Notes under the pieces: generated by a model
The model's input: the letters and a program-made list of their open reading frames with translations, nothing else
What the model was told of the DNA's origin: nothing
Database searches by the model: none
Shown here: positions 18,259-27,731 of the stretch, piece by piece
Layout: every line of letters starts with the position of its first letter
Numbering within the stretch: the first letter of the stretch is position 1
NCBI GenBank assembly: GCA_028281495.1
Contig: JANQJU010000069.1
Location: forward strand, 62,001 to 126,000
DNA: 64,000 bases
Direction of reading: 5' to 3'
Source of the DNA: SAR324 cluster bacterium
GTDB taxonomy: Bacteria; SAR324; NAC60-12
Program-made: the position numbers and the translations under genes

Positions 18259-18673
18259 GCACAAACTGGCTGACAGTGATTTGCAATTGCTGTTGGAAAA
18301 AAAATTATCATTGTTGGTGGAATTGTTCCAATTGGCTCAAGCACAACTCCCGTTATTGGATAAACCGGAATTGGAGCCAGTGCTTGATCAAAAAGACGAA
18401 TGTCTGGAACAAGTCCAAAAAATCGATTCCCTGATTGCCGACTGGCAGTCCCAACATACTCGCCCGTTTAATGATCAAGAAAACCAAATCTTGGATCGTA
18501 TCCGTTATGGCTTGGAAGACATTTGGGAGACAGAACAAAAGTTCGAACAACGTTTGAAGCAGGAAAAAGATAAAGTCTCGGCAGAAATGGCACGTTTGCG
18601 AAACCGTTCTCAGGTTCGTAATTATTTGGGCAACCGTTCCAAAACAGGCAAACATTTGAACCTGCGACGTTAA
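18248..18673 (+). CDS. FlgN-like flagellar chaperone
   Basis: A 141-residue, almost entirely helical and highly charged protein; the LLEKKLSLLVELFQLAQ...LD...LEPVLDQKDECLEQVQKID pattern fits FlgN-type chaperones of the hook-associated proteins FlgK and FlgL. It begins with TTG at 18248 and overlaps the mnmE stop by 11 bp, so translation is probably coupled. The family call rests on pattern and position next to flagellar genes, not on strong motifs. Confidence 0.6.
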   Translation: MGSEHKLADSDLQLLLEKKLSLLVELFQLAQAQLPLLDKPELEPVLDQKDECLEQVQKIDSLIADWQSQHTRPFNDQENQILDRIRYGLEDIWETEQKFEQRLKQEKDKVSAEMARLRNRSQVRNYLGNRSKTGKHLNLRR

Positions 18674-18713
18674 ATGGGCTGTGAGTTGGCATGAACTTAT
18701 CTAGAAAGGTTCC

Positions 18714-19598
18714 ATGAATCTATCCGGTTATAAAGTCGAAGCGTTTTTAAATGATTTCCGGAAGCGGTATGGCTACAAGCAGGTGGCGTCCCACCGGGTG
18801 GATGCGTTAGAAATTTCTCAAGAAGCCCAATATGAAGCGTATCGGGTGTGGTCGTATGTGATGAAACGGCCCAAGGATGTGGGCTGGGTCACTCCGCAAA
18901 ACATCTGGGACCTTGTGGCAGATCGTTCGGTGTTTGCCCCGGCGGTGGAATACGAACAACAGCGTCGTGCGGGTCTGTTTGTCAACCCCGTGTATGTGCC
19001 GCCGAACCCTCCACCTCGGATGGAATTGGTTCATGATCATGTGGGTGAATTTCAAGCCGCTTATGAAGCCGAACAAGGATCTGCACTCACCTCTCCGGAA
19101 GTCTTTTCGAGTACCTCTTCTGCATCTGATACTGCCTCAAGTTCTTCCTCTGCTGGAACGCATGCCAGTTCGACTTTCTCAGAAAGCCAACCCGCCACTG
19201 CTTCCTCCAAATCGAGTCAAGCGTCGATTCCCACCGATGTGAATTTTGAAGAAGATCTGGGCGATATCGATTTCTTGGACGAAGAAGAGGATGAACGTTG
19301 GTCCGGAGAAACCAGTGTGGTGTATGGTTCCGGGAGAATTCGAGATGAAGCGATGGTCGAATTCATCCATACTCACCCTGATAGCACCCTCAAATTTTTG
19401 TTTCGACGTGAGTTGGATGGAAAACCACCTCAACCTGCGGTGGAAGAGGTTTACGAAACATGGCAAAAGCGAGGGCTTTCTCGCAAAAAAATCAAAGACT
19501 ACATTCTGGCTCTCATGGAATGGTCTGAATTTCCAGACAGCCCCCTTTATGATATTTGGTCCGATCTCCGTGACCGGCTCTATGAACTCTCACATTGA
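18714..19598 (+). CDS. Unknown protein with Ser-rich linker
   Basis: A 294-residue protein that I do not recognise. The N-terminal part (1-115) is folded-looking, with many aromatic residues. A Ser/Ala/Thr-rich low-complexity linker runs from about 128 to 170 and an acidic patch from about 180 to 200. A basic, helical C-terminal part (210-294) contains FLFRRELDGK and LSRKKIKDYILALMEW. There is no signal peptide or membrane segment. It lies 40 bp after the FlgN-like gene on the same strand and could be in that operon. Confidence 0.75.
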   Translation: MNLSGYKVEAFLNDFRKRYGYKQVASHRVDALEISQEAQYEAYRVWSYVMKRPKDVGWVTPQNIWDLVADRSVFAPAVEYEQQRRAGLFVNPVYVPPNPPPRMELVHDHVGEFQAAYEAEQGSALTSPEVFSSTSSASDTASSSSSAGTHASSTFSESQPATASSKSSQASIPTDVNFEEDLGDIDFLDEEEDERWSGETSVVYGSGRIRDEAMVEFIHTHPDSTLKFLFRRELDGKPPQPAVEEVYETWQKRGLSRKKIKDYILALMEWSEFPDSPLYDIWSDLRDRLYELSH

Positions 19599-19653
19599 GA
19601 TGATAGCTTCCTCATTCTGAGAGGACACCAAGATAACTCCCCAAGAACTCTCC

Positions 19654-21342
19654 GTGTCTTTACGTTTCTGTGGCCAATTCCTCATCTTAATTCTTGTCAC
19701 TGGCATTGTTTATTCTCCGACCTTCCAAGCGGATTTCATTTTAGATGATGGCAAGTTCTACTTGAATGATCCGGTGATGGAAAACCCTCAAGGTTGGCAT
19801 ACGATCTGGTTTTCGCCCCGAGAGAACAACCATATTTGGCCTTACCTGCCGATCACCCGCAGTAGCTTCTGGCTAGAGCGTCAACTGTTTGGGCTCCAAC
19901 TTCCGGTCACGCATGCGCTCAATGTGGCACTGCATGCCTTGGCTGCCCTACTCTTATGGTTGGGGTTGCGACGGTTCCAACTTCCGGGAGCGTGGCTGGC
20001 AGCCTTGCTGTTTGCCTTGCATCCGATTCATGTGCAGTCGGTGGCGTGGATTGCTGAACGAAAAAATGTGATGGCCGGAGTCTTTTATATTCTCACTCTA
20101 TGGAGCTACTGGCATTTTGCCCAAAAACAAGATTGGCGTTGGTATAGCGCTGCATTGCTTTTGTTTATAGGAGCCTTACTCAGCAAAACCTCGACCATCA
20201 TGCTGCCCATCCTGCTAGGAGTGGGGTATCTGTGGTTACGCATCCCGTTGAATCGAAAAGTGCTCTTCGGCTTGCTTCCTTTTTTGGGATTATCATTAGG
20301 GGCCGGAATACTGCGTATTTGGTTTGAACTCACCTCTTTTGGTGCCGATGATACTATATACAATCTTCCTATTGCCGAACGACTTCTTGTTGCTGCGAAT
20401 GTCCCGTTTTTTTACCTACGCAAGCTTCTGCTTCCTTATCCTTTGATGTTTCACTATCCCAAATGGACTTTAGAGATCAGCGAGTTGTCCCAATGGATAC
20501 CGTTACTCAGTTGGATGGGAATCGGAGGATTTTTACTCTATCAATACCGACGCTGGACACGAGGCCTTTGTTTAACCATCGCCGCTTTTGTGATCACGTT
20601 GTTTCCGGTGTTGGGACTGTTCAAAAATGCCTTCACTCAATACTCGTTTGTGGCGGATCATTGGGTACATTTAGCCAGCCTACCGATCTTCCTCGCCGTG
20701 GCGTGGGCGGCAACCAAGGGTGGAGAACAAATTGTTATTGGGGGAACTCGAAGTGGGAAGGTAGGAGGGAAAAACATCCCAACAATCATATTAGGAATGG
20801 GGTTGTGTGTGCTTGCTGTTTTGACCTGGAAGCAGGCCATGATCTATCAGGATCGTCCCACATTTTGGAAAGCAACCTTGGAACGAAATCCTCAATCGTG
20901 GTTGGCCTATTACAATCTAGGAGAGTTCTACTTGAATGATGCCCAATATACGGAAGCAATCGATCAATTCGACCAAGCCTTGTCTATCGAACCCACTTTG
21001 TTCCAAGCCTATGACAATCGAGGAAACGCACACTTGCTATTGAAAAACTATTCCGAAGCGATTGCCAATTATGACCAAGCCTTAGGCTTAAAACCCAACT
21101 ATTCCAAGACGTATAACAACCGAGCCAATGCCCATTTCCGACTCGGTCATCATGACCAAGCCTTGGAGGATTTCACCGAAGCGTTGCGCTTGAACCCCCA
21201 AGCTCAAATCTATATCAGCCGAGCTTTTGTGCACAATCACCTCAAGCAATACCCTCTCGCGTGCCAAGACCTACATGCGGCCTGCCAATTAGGACAATGT
21301 GACTTTTTGCGACAAGCGCAGCAACGGAATTTTTGTCAATGA
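19654..21342 (+). CDS. TMTC-like multi-pass membrane protein with C-terminal TPRs (copy 1)
   Basis: 562 residues. The hydrophobic first two-thirds (about ten membrane segments) resembles GT-C-type or TMTC proteins, with an Asp pair in the first external loop (FILDDGKFYLNDPVM), LPITRSSFWLE and LALHPIHVQSVAWIAERKN. About three TPR units follow from residue 415 (AYYNLGEFYLNDAQYTEAI, AYDNRGNAHLLLKNYSEAI). TMTC proteins are O-mannosyltransferases in animals; an envelope or flagellin glycosylation role here is inference. The start is GTG, chosen by alignment with the paralogue at 36862-38991. Confidence 0.82.
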   Translation: MSLRFCGQFLILILVTGIVYSPTFQADFILDDGKFYLNDPVMENPQGWHTIWFSPRENNHIWPYLPITRSSFWLERQLFGLQLPVTHALNVALHALAALLLWLGLRRFQLPGAWLAALLFALHPIHVQSVAWIAERKNVMAGVFYILTLWSYWHFAQKQDWRWYSAALLLFIGALLSKTSTIMLPILLGVGYLWLRIPLNRKVLFGLLPFLGLSLGAGILRIWFELTSFGADDTIYNLPIAERLLVAANVPFFYLRKLLLPYPLMFHYPKWTLEISELSQWIPLLSWMGIGGFLLYQYRRWTRGLCLTIAAFVITLFPVLGLFKNAFTQYSFVADHWVHLASLPIFLAVAWAATKGGEQIVIGGTRSGKVGGKNIPTIILGMGLCVLAVLTWKQAMIYQDRPTFWKATLERNPQSWLAYYNLGEFYLNDAQYTEAIDQFDQALSIEPTLFQAYDNRGNAHLLLKNYSEAIANYDQALGLKPNYSKTYNNRANAHFRLGHHDQALEDFTEALRLNPQAQIYISRAFVHNHLKQYPLACQDLHAACQLGQCDFLRQAQQRNFCQ

Positions 21343-21418
21343 ACTTCAAATAAGCCCGCAGTGGAGGCGGCCCTCCCGAAGGAGGACCTTAGGCGCGAGC
21401 AAGACCAGCAGTGAGGTC

Positions 21419-21461
21419 AACGCCAACACGCAACCTCTGGAGGGGGGCACATGTTGGCGTT
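21419..21461. terminator. Hairpin between convergent genes
   Basis: The arms aacgccaaca and tgttggcgtt (21419-21428/21452-21461) form a 10-bp perfect stem between the TMTC-like gene (+) and aceA (-). A smaller cctccc/ggagg dyad lies near 21372. It may serve both directions. Confidence 0.6.
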
Positions 21462-21474
21462 TGGAGGAGTAGAC

Positions 21475-22842
21475 TTACGCGGCAAGCCTTTTAGAAGCGA
21501 ATGCTTCTTCAGAGGAAGTGAACGATTCTTCTTTTGAGGCAAATTGTTCTTCTTCAGTCGATCCTTTCAAGGCCGCTGTGGAAGAGGCTCCACCATCAAT
21601 CAAGGTTCGTAAGGAATCGAAATAACCCGTTCCCACAAAGCTTTGATGCTTGATCGCGCGGAAACCATTTTCACGTTCCAGTTCGAATTCTTTTTCCTGC
21701 AATTGAGAGTAGGCGCTCATGCCGGTATCGCGGTAATTCGAAGCAAGTTCGAACATAGCGGTGTTCAAAGCATGGAATCCAGCCAAGGTGACAAACTGGA
21801 AGCGGTAGTTCATCTCTCCCAATTGTTGTTGGAAGGTCGCAATGGTTTGGTCATCCAAATGCAGTTTCCAATTGAAGGATGGAGAGCAGTTGTAGGACAG
21901 CATTTTGCCTGGGTATTTTTCATGAATGGCTTGGGCAAATTCGCGGGCTTCTCCGAGATCGGGTTTGGACGTTTCAAACCAAACCATGTCGCAGTAGGGA
22001 GCATAGGAAAGCCCTCGGTCAATCGCACATTCCAGTCCACCTTTGGCTCGGTAGAAACCTTCGGGGGTGCGTTCGCCTGTCAGGAAGCGGTGGTCTCGTT
22101 CGTCAATGTCACTGGTCATCAGCTTGGCACTCAGGGCATCGGTTCGAGCGATCAGTACGGTGGGAACGTCCAAGATGTCAGCAGCCAAACGCGCTGCGAT
22201 CAATTTCCGGTTGAATTCTTGAGTGGGCACCAACACCTTCCCACCCAGATGCCCGCATTTCTTTTCTGCTGCCAATTGGTCTTCTATATGCACTCCAGCG
22301 GCTCCGGCTTCAATCAAGCCTTTCATCAATTCATGGGTATTGAGCGTTCCTCCAAATCCAGCTTCGGCATCGGCCACAATCGGCGCAAACCAATGCACGT
22401 CGTTTTTGCCTTCGACACTTTGGATTTGATCGGCCCGGCGAAGCGCGTTGTTGATCGCACGGACCACACGAGGCACGCTGTCCACCGGATAGAGGCTTTG
22501 ATCAGGATACATTTGTCCGCCAGAATTGGCATCTCCAGCCACTTGCCATCCACTGAGGTAAATGGCCTTCAATCCGGCCTGCACTTGCTGCACAGCCTGA
22601 TTTCCTGTGAGCGCCCCCAACGCATTCACATAGGATTCGGTGGTGATCAAATGCCACAGACGCTCTGCTCCTACGCGTGCCAATGTGTTTTCAATGAGCA
22701 AAGAACCTCGCATGCGCATCACATCTTCTGGACTGTAAGGGCGCTCGACTCCAGCCCATCGAGGGCTGTGGTTCCAGTTGTGTTGCATCGTTTCTGCGGA
22801 GTTTTGATTTTTTTGAGTTGTCGACTGCATTGCCTCTGACAT
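21475..22842 (-). CDS. aceA: Isocitrate lyase
   Basis: A 455-residue isocitrate lyase that cleaves isocitrate to glyoxylate and succinate in the glyoxylate shunt. The catalytic loop AAEKKCGHLGGKVL and WFAPIVADAEAGFGG are present. The C-terminus carries an extra Glu/Ser/Ala-rich tail (SSTAALKGSTEEEQFASKEE...) of about 40 residues. A GGTGG-type ribosome site precedes the ATG. It is downstream of malate synthase on the same strand. Confidence 0.97.
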   Translation of the reverse strand: MSEAMQSTTQKNQNSAETMQHNWNHSPRWAGVERPYSPEDVMRMRGSLLIENTLARVGAERLWHLITTESYVNALGALTGNQAVQQVQAGLKAIYLSGWQVAGDANSGGQMYPDQSLYPVDSVPRVVRAINNALRRADQIQSVEGKNDVHWFAPIVADAEAGFGGTLNTHELMKGLIEAGAAGVHIEDQLAAEKKCGHLGGKVLVPTQEFNRKLIAARLAADILDVPTVLIARTDALSAKLMTSDIDERDHRFLTGERTPEGFYRAKGGLECAIDRGLSYAPYCDMVWFETSKPDLGEAREFAQAIHEKYPGKMLSYNCSPSFNWKLHLDDQTIATFQQQLGEMNYRFQFVTLAGFHALNTAMFELASNYRDTGMSAYSQLQEKEFELERENGFRAIKHQSFVGTGYFDSLRTLIDGGASSTAALKGSTEEEQFASKEESFTSSEEAFASKRLAA

Positions 22843-22969
22843 AAGCCACCTCCATTTTCTCTAAGGAAGGTTGATAACCAATCAATAAGTGCGCTCCATG
22901 GAACAGAGCACACAATCACAAAAAGAGTAGGACTGTGTCTCGATGTTGAAACGTGTCCATAAAATCTGG

Positions 22970-24574
22970 TTAATCCGCCAGATACGGATAAGCACGTACG
23001 GTTAAGAATTCGGTAAATTCAGACTGCATGACCAACTCCTCCAACAATCGAACGGCTTGGGTGAAGGGACCGTCCGATTGTCGAGCTTCAGAAGCTTCTC
23101 GCAATTGGGACGCTTCTTCTTCTAAGAGTTGGCGGAATAGTTCGGGGGTGATGTCTCGGCCATCCTCCAGCTTGGCTTTGGGGTGATGCACCCACTGCCA
23201 CATTTGAGAACGAGAGATTTCTGCGGTGGCCGCATCTTCCATTAAATTGTTGATTCCCACAGCCCCTGCGCCTTGGAGCCAGGATTCCATATATTGTAAG
23301 CCCACACTGATGTTGTTGCGGAATCCGGCTTCGGTGATTTTTCCTCCAGGCACTTGAAAGTCAATGAGTGCCTTGGCAGACACGTCCACATCGTCTCGCA
23401 TGCGATGTTTTTGGTGATTTTCGCTATTGAGCTGTTCTTGAAATACCTTGTGGACGACCGGTACTAAATCGGGATGGGCGACCCACGATCCATCGAATCC
23501 TTGGCCAGCTTCACGTTCCTTATCCTGTTGCACTTTGGCCAAGGCCGCCTCATTCACTTGCGGATCGCGCCGACTTGGAATGAAGGCGGCCATCCCCCCA
23601 ATAGCGTGAGCACCCCGCTTGTGGCAGGTTTTGACCAATAAATCAGAGTACGCCTTCATAAAGGGCACAGTCATTGTGACTTGGGAACGATCCGGGAACA
23701 GACAATCGGGTTGACTACGGAATTTTTTGATCGCACTAAAAATGTAATCCCAACGCCCTGCATTGAGTCCGGCGAGATGGTCGCGCAGTTCGTAGATGAT
23801 CTCATCCATTTCATAAACCGCCAGAATATGCTCAATCAGCACGGTGGCTTTGATGGTTTTGCGTGGGATATTCAATTCATGTTGAGCCATCTCGAATACG
23901 GCATTCCAGAGACGGGCTTCTAAGTGGTTTTCTATTTTGGGGAGATAAAAGTAAGGGCCGGTGCCTTTCTCCAAGGTGCGTCGGGCGTTGTGCCAGAAGT
24001 ACAATCCGAAATCCACGAGCGAGCCGGAAGCGGGTTCGCCATCAATAAGAATATGTTGTTCTTCTAGATGCCATCCGCGAGGTCGCACGACTAAGGTGGC
24101 AAGATTCTGATTCAAATTGTAGCGCTTGCCTTGGGGACTCGTGAAGCTGAGCGTGCGATTCAAAGCATCCCGTAAATTGAGTTGGCCTTGGATCATGTTT
24201 TCCCAACCGGGAGAGTTGGCATCTTCTAAATCGGCCATGAACACATTCGCTCCAGAATTCAAGGCATTGATCATCATTTTGCGGTCAGTTGGCCCCGTGA
24301 TTTCCGCCCAGCGCTTTTGCAAGTCTGTCGGAATCGGGGCCACCTCCCAAACACCCTGACGAATGGAAGCTGTTTGCTCGAGGAAGTTCGGCATCTTCCC
24401 TGCTTGCATCTCTGCTTGAATCTGAGCACGTCGCTTTAATAACTCCTTACGACAATGCCGGAACTCCCGATGGAGTTTGCCTAAAAAGTTCAATGCTTGT
24501 GGAGTTAAGATGCTGGAAAACCGTTCATGCATCTTTCCCTTGATTTCGACTCCAACCGGAATTGCAGGACTCAT
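22970..24574 (-). CDS. aceB: Malate synthase A
   Basis: A 534-residue malate synthase of the A type, condensing glyoxylate with acetyl-CoA. Visible motifs are LVVRPRGWHLEEQHILIDGEP, GRWDYIFSAIKKFR and GGMAAFIPSRRDP. The ribosome site aggaggta lies just before the ATG. With aceA 127 bp downstream it forms the glyoxylate-shunt operon, allowing growth on acetate or fatty acids. Confidence 0.97.
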   Translation of the reverse strand: MSPAIPVGVEIKGKMHERFSSILTPQALNFLGKLHREFRHCRKELLKRRAQIQAEMQAGKMPNFLEQTASIRQGVWEVAPIPTDLQKRWAEITGPTDRKMMINALNSGANVFMADLEDANSPGWENMIQGQLNLRDALNRTLSFTSPQGKRYNLNQNLATLVVRPRGWHLEEQHILIDGEPASGSLVDFGLYFWHNARRTLEKGTGPYFYLPKIENHLEARLWNAVFEMAQHELNIPRKTIKATVLIEHILAVYEMDEIIYELRDHLAGLNAGRWDYIFSAIKKFRSQPDCLFPDRSQVTMTVPFMKAYSDLLVKTCHKRGAHAIGGMAAFIPSRRDPQVNEAALAKVQQDKEREAGQGFDGSWVAHPDLVPVVHKVFQEQLNSENHQKHRMRDDVDVSAKALIDFQVPGGKITEAGFRNNISVGLQYMESWLQGAGAVGINNLMEDAATAEISRSQMWQWVHHPKAKLEDGRDITPELFRQLLEEEASQLREASEARQSDGPFTQAVRLLEELVMQSEFTEFLTVRAYPYLAD

Positions 24575-24778
24575 AGCGTACCTCCTCTATTGCATGCTCA
24601 TTGTATTTCAGTGTGTTGACGGGCAAACCGATTAGGAACGGTCCAAAAACAACCACCCGTTCTTCATAGCAGCCCCGATTTATTCAGCTTGATGAACCGG
24701 GAGTCGGCCTTGGGACTGTTCCCCATCTGGCTTGCCTGAACTGTGATTCCTTTATATTTCATCAAAATTTTTGAGTCA

Positions 24779-24819
24779 AGCGAATTTTCGCTAAAAATAT
24801 AAAATTCTCTAAAAGAGAA
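24779..24819. promoter_or_regulatory. Two adjacent palindromes, candidate operator for aceBA
   Basis: AGCGAA-TT-TTCGCT (24779-24792) and TTCTCT-AAA-AGAGAA (24805-24819) lie 13 bp apart in an AT-rich stretch about 200 bp upstream of aceB, between it and the divergent HTH regulator. They are likely binding sites of that regulator or of the aceBA promoter complex (inference). Confidence 0.45.
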
Positions 24820-25020
24820 AAAATAATTAATTGTGATTATTCTCTATTTGCGAATTGAACTTGCTGGAGATTTTTCACTGAAGATGAAGATTGACAACAT
24901 TGATTCCTCTTCTCTCCGCACGTACACTATGGAGGAATCAGCGTTGTGTTCGAGTTCCACACGATTCACAACGCCTATGACAAATCGCCAAAGCAGCAAT
25001 GCAATCCTCTATAAACTCAC

Positions 25021-25138
25021 TTCAAAAAAATGTGGTGCGATAGCGGCAGAGGGAATGGAAAGAAAACAAATTAAACCAGCTTCAAAAAACGGGAGCTGTG
25101 GTGCGATGACGACAGAGGGAATGAAAGGAAAACAAATC
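25021..25138. repeat. Imperfect tandem duplication (~52-58 nt)
   Basis: ttcaaaaaa...tgtggtgcgat.RcRgcagaggg.atg..Aaggaaaacaaat occurs at about 25021-25072 and 25081-25138. It lies upstream of the HTH regulator gene and shows no dyad symmetry. Confidence 0.8.
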
Positions 25139-25279
25139 TGGATGGAAATCGTGATGCGATGATGGGGTAGGGTGAGGTGTAAGAGGTGTAAATGGATTGT
25201 GCTTGAATGGAAGAACGTCTTATATCTCGTCCAAGAGGACCGGGTTTTATAGCAGTGTGATTAACTAGAAAGGAACACC

Positions 25280-26797
25280 GTGCGTTGGGGAAAAAACAAT
25301 TTTCGATTCATCTTTGGTCTGAAGCTCAAATACTTTCGGCAGCAGAAAGAACTGTCGATGAAGGATCTTTCCGAGCAAACAGGGTTGTCGCAATCCTATT
25401 TGAATGAAATTGAGAAGGGGAAGAAGTATCCCAAAACCGAAAAAATCATGCAGTTGGCGCATGCCTTGAGGGTGCCCTTTGACGATTTGGTGTCATTGAG
25501 CTTGGACAAAGGGTTGAGCAAAATTTCGGATATCTTGGAATCTCCCATGATTCAGGATTTTCCCTTTGAGTTCTTTGGAATCACCGTTGAAAAAGTGTTG
25601 GAAGTGATCACCAATTCCCCCAGCAAAGCCACTGCCTTGGCCACGGCTTTGATCGATATTTCTCGCACTCACGATATGCGAGCGGAACACTTTTTCTTAG
25701 CCGCGATGCGGTCGTATCAAGAAATGCATCACAATTATTTTGAAGATTTGGAAGAGGCGGCCGAACGGTTCATGAAACAACAAAAATGGAATGATGAACC
25801 CCCCATCGAAGTGACCCAATTGCAGTCGGTGTTGGAACAACAATATGGTTACCTTGTGGAAGAAACTGCCTTTGAAGATTATCCCGAGCTGAAGCCGCTT
25901 CGTTCAGTATGGATTGATGGCTCCACTCCCCAACTGTTGATTCATAAAGATTTGCAGCCTTCACAAAAAGCATTCGTGCTTGGCAGGGAGTTGGGCTATT
26001 GCTATCTCGATTTGAAAGAACGAGCGCGGACCGCTTCTTGGCTGAAAGTGGAATCGTTTGACCAAGTGTTCAATCATTACAAAGCCGCCTATTTTTCGGG
26101 GGCATTGTTAATGAATCGACATCGGTTGCAAAAAGATCTCAAAGCGTTTTTTCAGCAGATGCAATGGGATGGAGACAGTTTAATGAAGCTCCAAAAAAAA
26201 TATGTAGCCACGCCCGAAACCTTTTTTTATCGCCTCAGCCAATTGATCCCCAAGTTTTTCCATATGTCCGAGCTTCATTTTCTCCGTTTCAGCCACCAGC
26301 GAGGAACCAATTCCTTCCATTTGACCAAAGAACTCAATATGCCGCTGTCCTTGCTCCCGCAAGGCACCAACTTTGATGAACATTATTGCCGACGTTGGCG
26401 TCCGATCACACTGCTGAAAGATTTGGAAAAGAAAATCGATGCGGGAGATTCGCAAGTTTCGTTGGCCGGGGCACAACGGGTGCGCTTCATTGAAACGGGA
26501 GAAGAGGTTTTTTTTATGGGCCGTGCCCGGCCTGTGGTGCTAAGCGATCACATGAGTTTCAGCATCAGTTTGGGGATGCGGATGGATGAAACCTTCAAAA
26601 AAACAGTTCGCTTTTGGAAGGATCCGGAAATTCCATCGCAGGTGGTGAGTGCCACTTGCGAGCGCTGTCCACTTTCAGCAGAAGACTGTCAAGACCGAGT
26701 GGCCTCTCCCCGTATCTATGAACATCAACAAGTTGTGGCAGATCGCAATCGCGCGATCGAACTCTTGATCTCTGACCGTAAGTCCATAGGGAAATAA
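25280..26797 (+). CDS. XRE-family transcriptional regulator of the RamB/ScfR (short-chain acyl-CoA) type
   Basis: 505 residues. The N-terminal XRE helix-turn-helix (about 12-68) reads LKYFRQQKELSMKDLSEQTGLSQSYLNEIEKGKKYPKTEKI. A middle IrrE/ImmA-like region lacks an obvious HExxH (the equivalent is LGRELGYCYLDL). The C-terminal ScfR/DUF2083-type region carries CERCPLSAEDCQDRVASPR. Members such as RamB and MccR control glyoxylate or methylcitrate genes in response to acyl-CoA. Its divergent position next to aceBA supports that role. The start is GTG with an aaaggaa site. Confidence 0.85.
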   Translation: MRWGKNNFRFIFGLKLKYFRQQKELSMKDLSEQTGLSQSYLNEIEKGKKYPKTEKIMQLAHALRVPFDDLVSLSLDKGLSKISDILESPMIQDFPFEFFGITVEKVLEVITNSPSKATALATALIDISRTHDMRAEHFFLAAMRSYQEMHHNYFEDLEEAAERFMKQQKWNDEPPIEVTQLQSVLEQQYGYLVEETAFEDYPELKPLRSVWIDGSTPQLLIHKDLQPSQKAFVLGRELGYCYLDLKERARTASWLKVESFDQVFNHYKAAYFSGALLMNRHRLQKDLKAFFQQMQWDGDSLMKLQKKYVATPETFFYRLSQLIPKFFHMSELHFLRFSHQRGTNSFHLTKELNMPLSLLPQGTNFDEHYCRRWRPITLLKDLEKKIDAGDSQVSLAGAQRVRFIETGEEVFFMGRARPVVLSDHMSFSISLGMRMDETFKKTVRFWKDPEIPSQVVSATCERCPLSAEDCQDRVASPRIYEHQQVVADRNRAIELLISDRKSIGK

Positions 26798-26840
26798 GCC
26801 TTTCTTTCTCGGGGAATGCTCTTCTATTGCCAATCAGTTG

Positions 26841-27284
26841 TTAGCCATCACCCATGCACTTAGCGGTTTTGCTTGGGGGTTCCCATTCGTCTGGAGGTCT
26901 TTCAAAGAATTTCGGGAGATCATCATTGATTTCACACCATTGGGCCTTGGAACCTACGAAGATATGTGACTCTGGCTTTATACCTGGATCTCCTGCAACC
27001 GTGCCTAGTGTTATTGAGGTGATCCTGCCTTTTTCGGCTCCTGCTAAAGACGAACCACATTCACTACAAAAACACCATCCGGCACCTGATGACGTCTCAT
27101 ATACCTTTACAAGGTCTTCTCCTGAGATCCATTTAAAGTCACCTGGATTGAAATCCGCATAAGTCGAAAATGCAGCCCCATGCTGTCGCCTACACCTAGA
27201 ACAATGGCAATGGTCTGCATTGAAAAGTCGTCCGTTGATTTCGTAACGAACTCTGCCGCACAAACATCCACCTGTAATTGCCAT
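26841..27284 (-). CDS. GFA-family zinc protein (Mss4-like fold)
   Basis: A 147-residue protein with the cysteine layout of the GFA/CENP-V family: GGCLCGRVRYE, HCHCSRCRRQHGA and CFCSECGSSL. The family contains glutathione-dependent formaldehyde-activating-like enzymes, but most members lack known function. The start at 27284 has a good site (aaaggagaaacc); the frame is open 15 codons further upstream without one. Confidence 0.9.
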   Translation of the reverse strand: MAITGGCLCGRVRYEINGRLFNADHCHCSRCRRQHGAAFSTYADFNPGDFKWISGEDLVKVYETSSGAGWCFCSECGSSLAGAEKGRITSITLGTVAGDPGIKPESHIFVGSKAQWCEINDDLPKFFERPPDEWEPPSKTAKCMGDG

Positions 27285-27329
27285 CTTGGTTTCTCCTTTA
27301 TGCATCACAACGCAGGAACCACCTGCCAT

Positions 27330-27731
27330 TTACCAGAGCGAAGCGGCGGAAAATAGTCAGATGCATTGACCTGTTGTGTGAATTTTCTAGTAAAGATCGG
27401 TTCTTGCTATTACGCATTCGTCCGTTATTTCGAGTAGAGATCAAAATCCCATATAATCCAACGTGTTGGCAACATTGATGTACAAGAGTTTCTTTATGAC
27501 AGAGATAATTCTTTCCAAAATTAAATAGATTTTCTATTTAAACGTATTAAATTTTGTTATTTTTTAAATAAATTCTGTATTTAGATAAAAATTTTTAAAA
27601 ATTTGAGAATATTTTATGAAAATAATATAGTTTTGATGTTTATTTTAAACAAATTGTTAAATGCTTAACCCTGTAGTAACAGGTAAGAGAAAAGAAACCA
27701 GCAATAAAACCTCGAAGCATAAGGAGTCATC
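27330..27731. other. AT-rich gene-free stretch
   Basis: No gene is seen. Bases of about 27480-27660 are extremely AT-rich (runs such as aaatttttaaaaattt) compared with neighbours. This could be a promoter or recombination-prone boundary of the accessory block. Confidence 0.5.

Larger units (their letters stand above)
24575..25279. other. Divergent spacer between aceB and its probable regulator
   Basis: About 700 bp without a convincing gene; a 109-codon frame at 24833-25162 overlaps a degenerate duplication and is rejected. The region holds the palindromes at 24779-24819 and the tandem repeat at 25021-25138, and is the expected site of the divergent promoters. Confidence 0.6.

Noticed and set aside
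21643..22839. 398-codon plus-strand frame opposite isocitrate lyase
   Set aside because: Antisense shadow of aceA, which has all catalytic motifs; the opposite frame has no recognisable domain.
24833..25162. 109-codon frame in the aceB-regulator spacer
   Set aside because: No ribosome site, low-complexity content caused by the 55-nt duplication, and no resemblance to known proteins.
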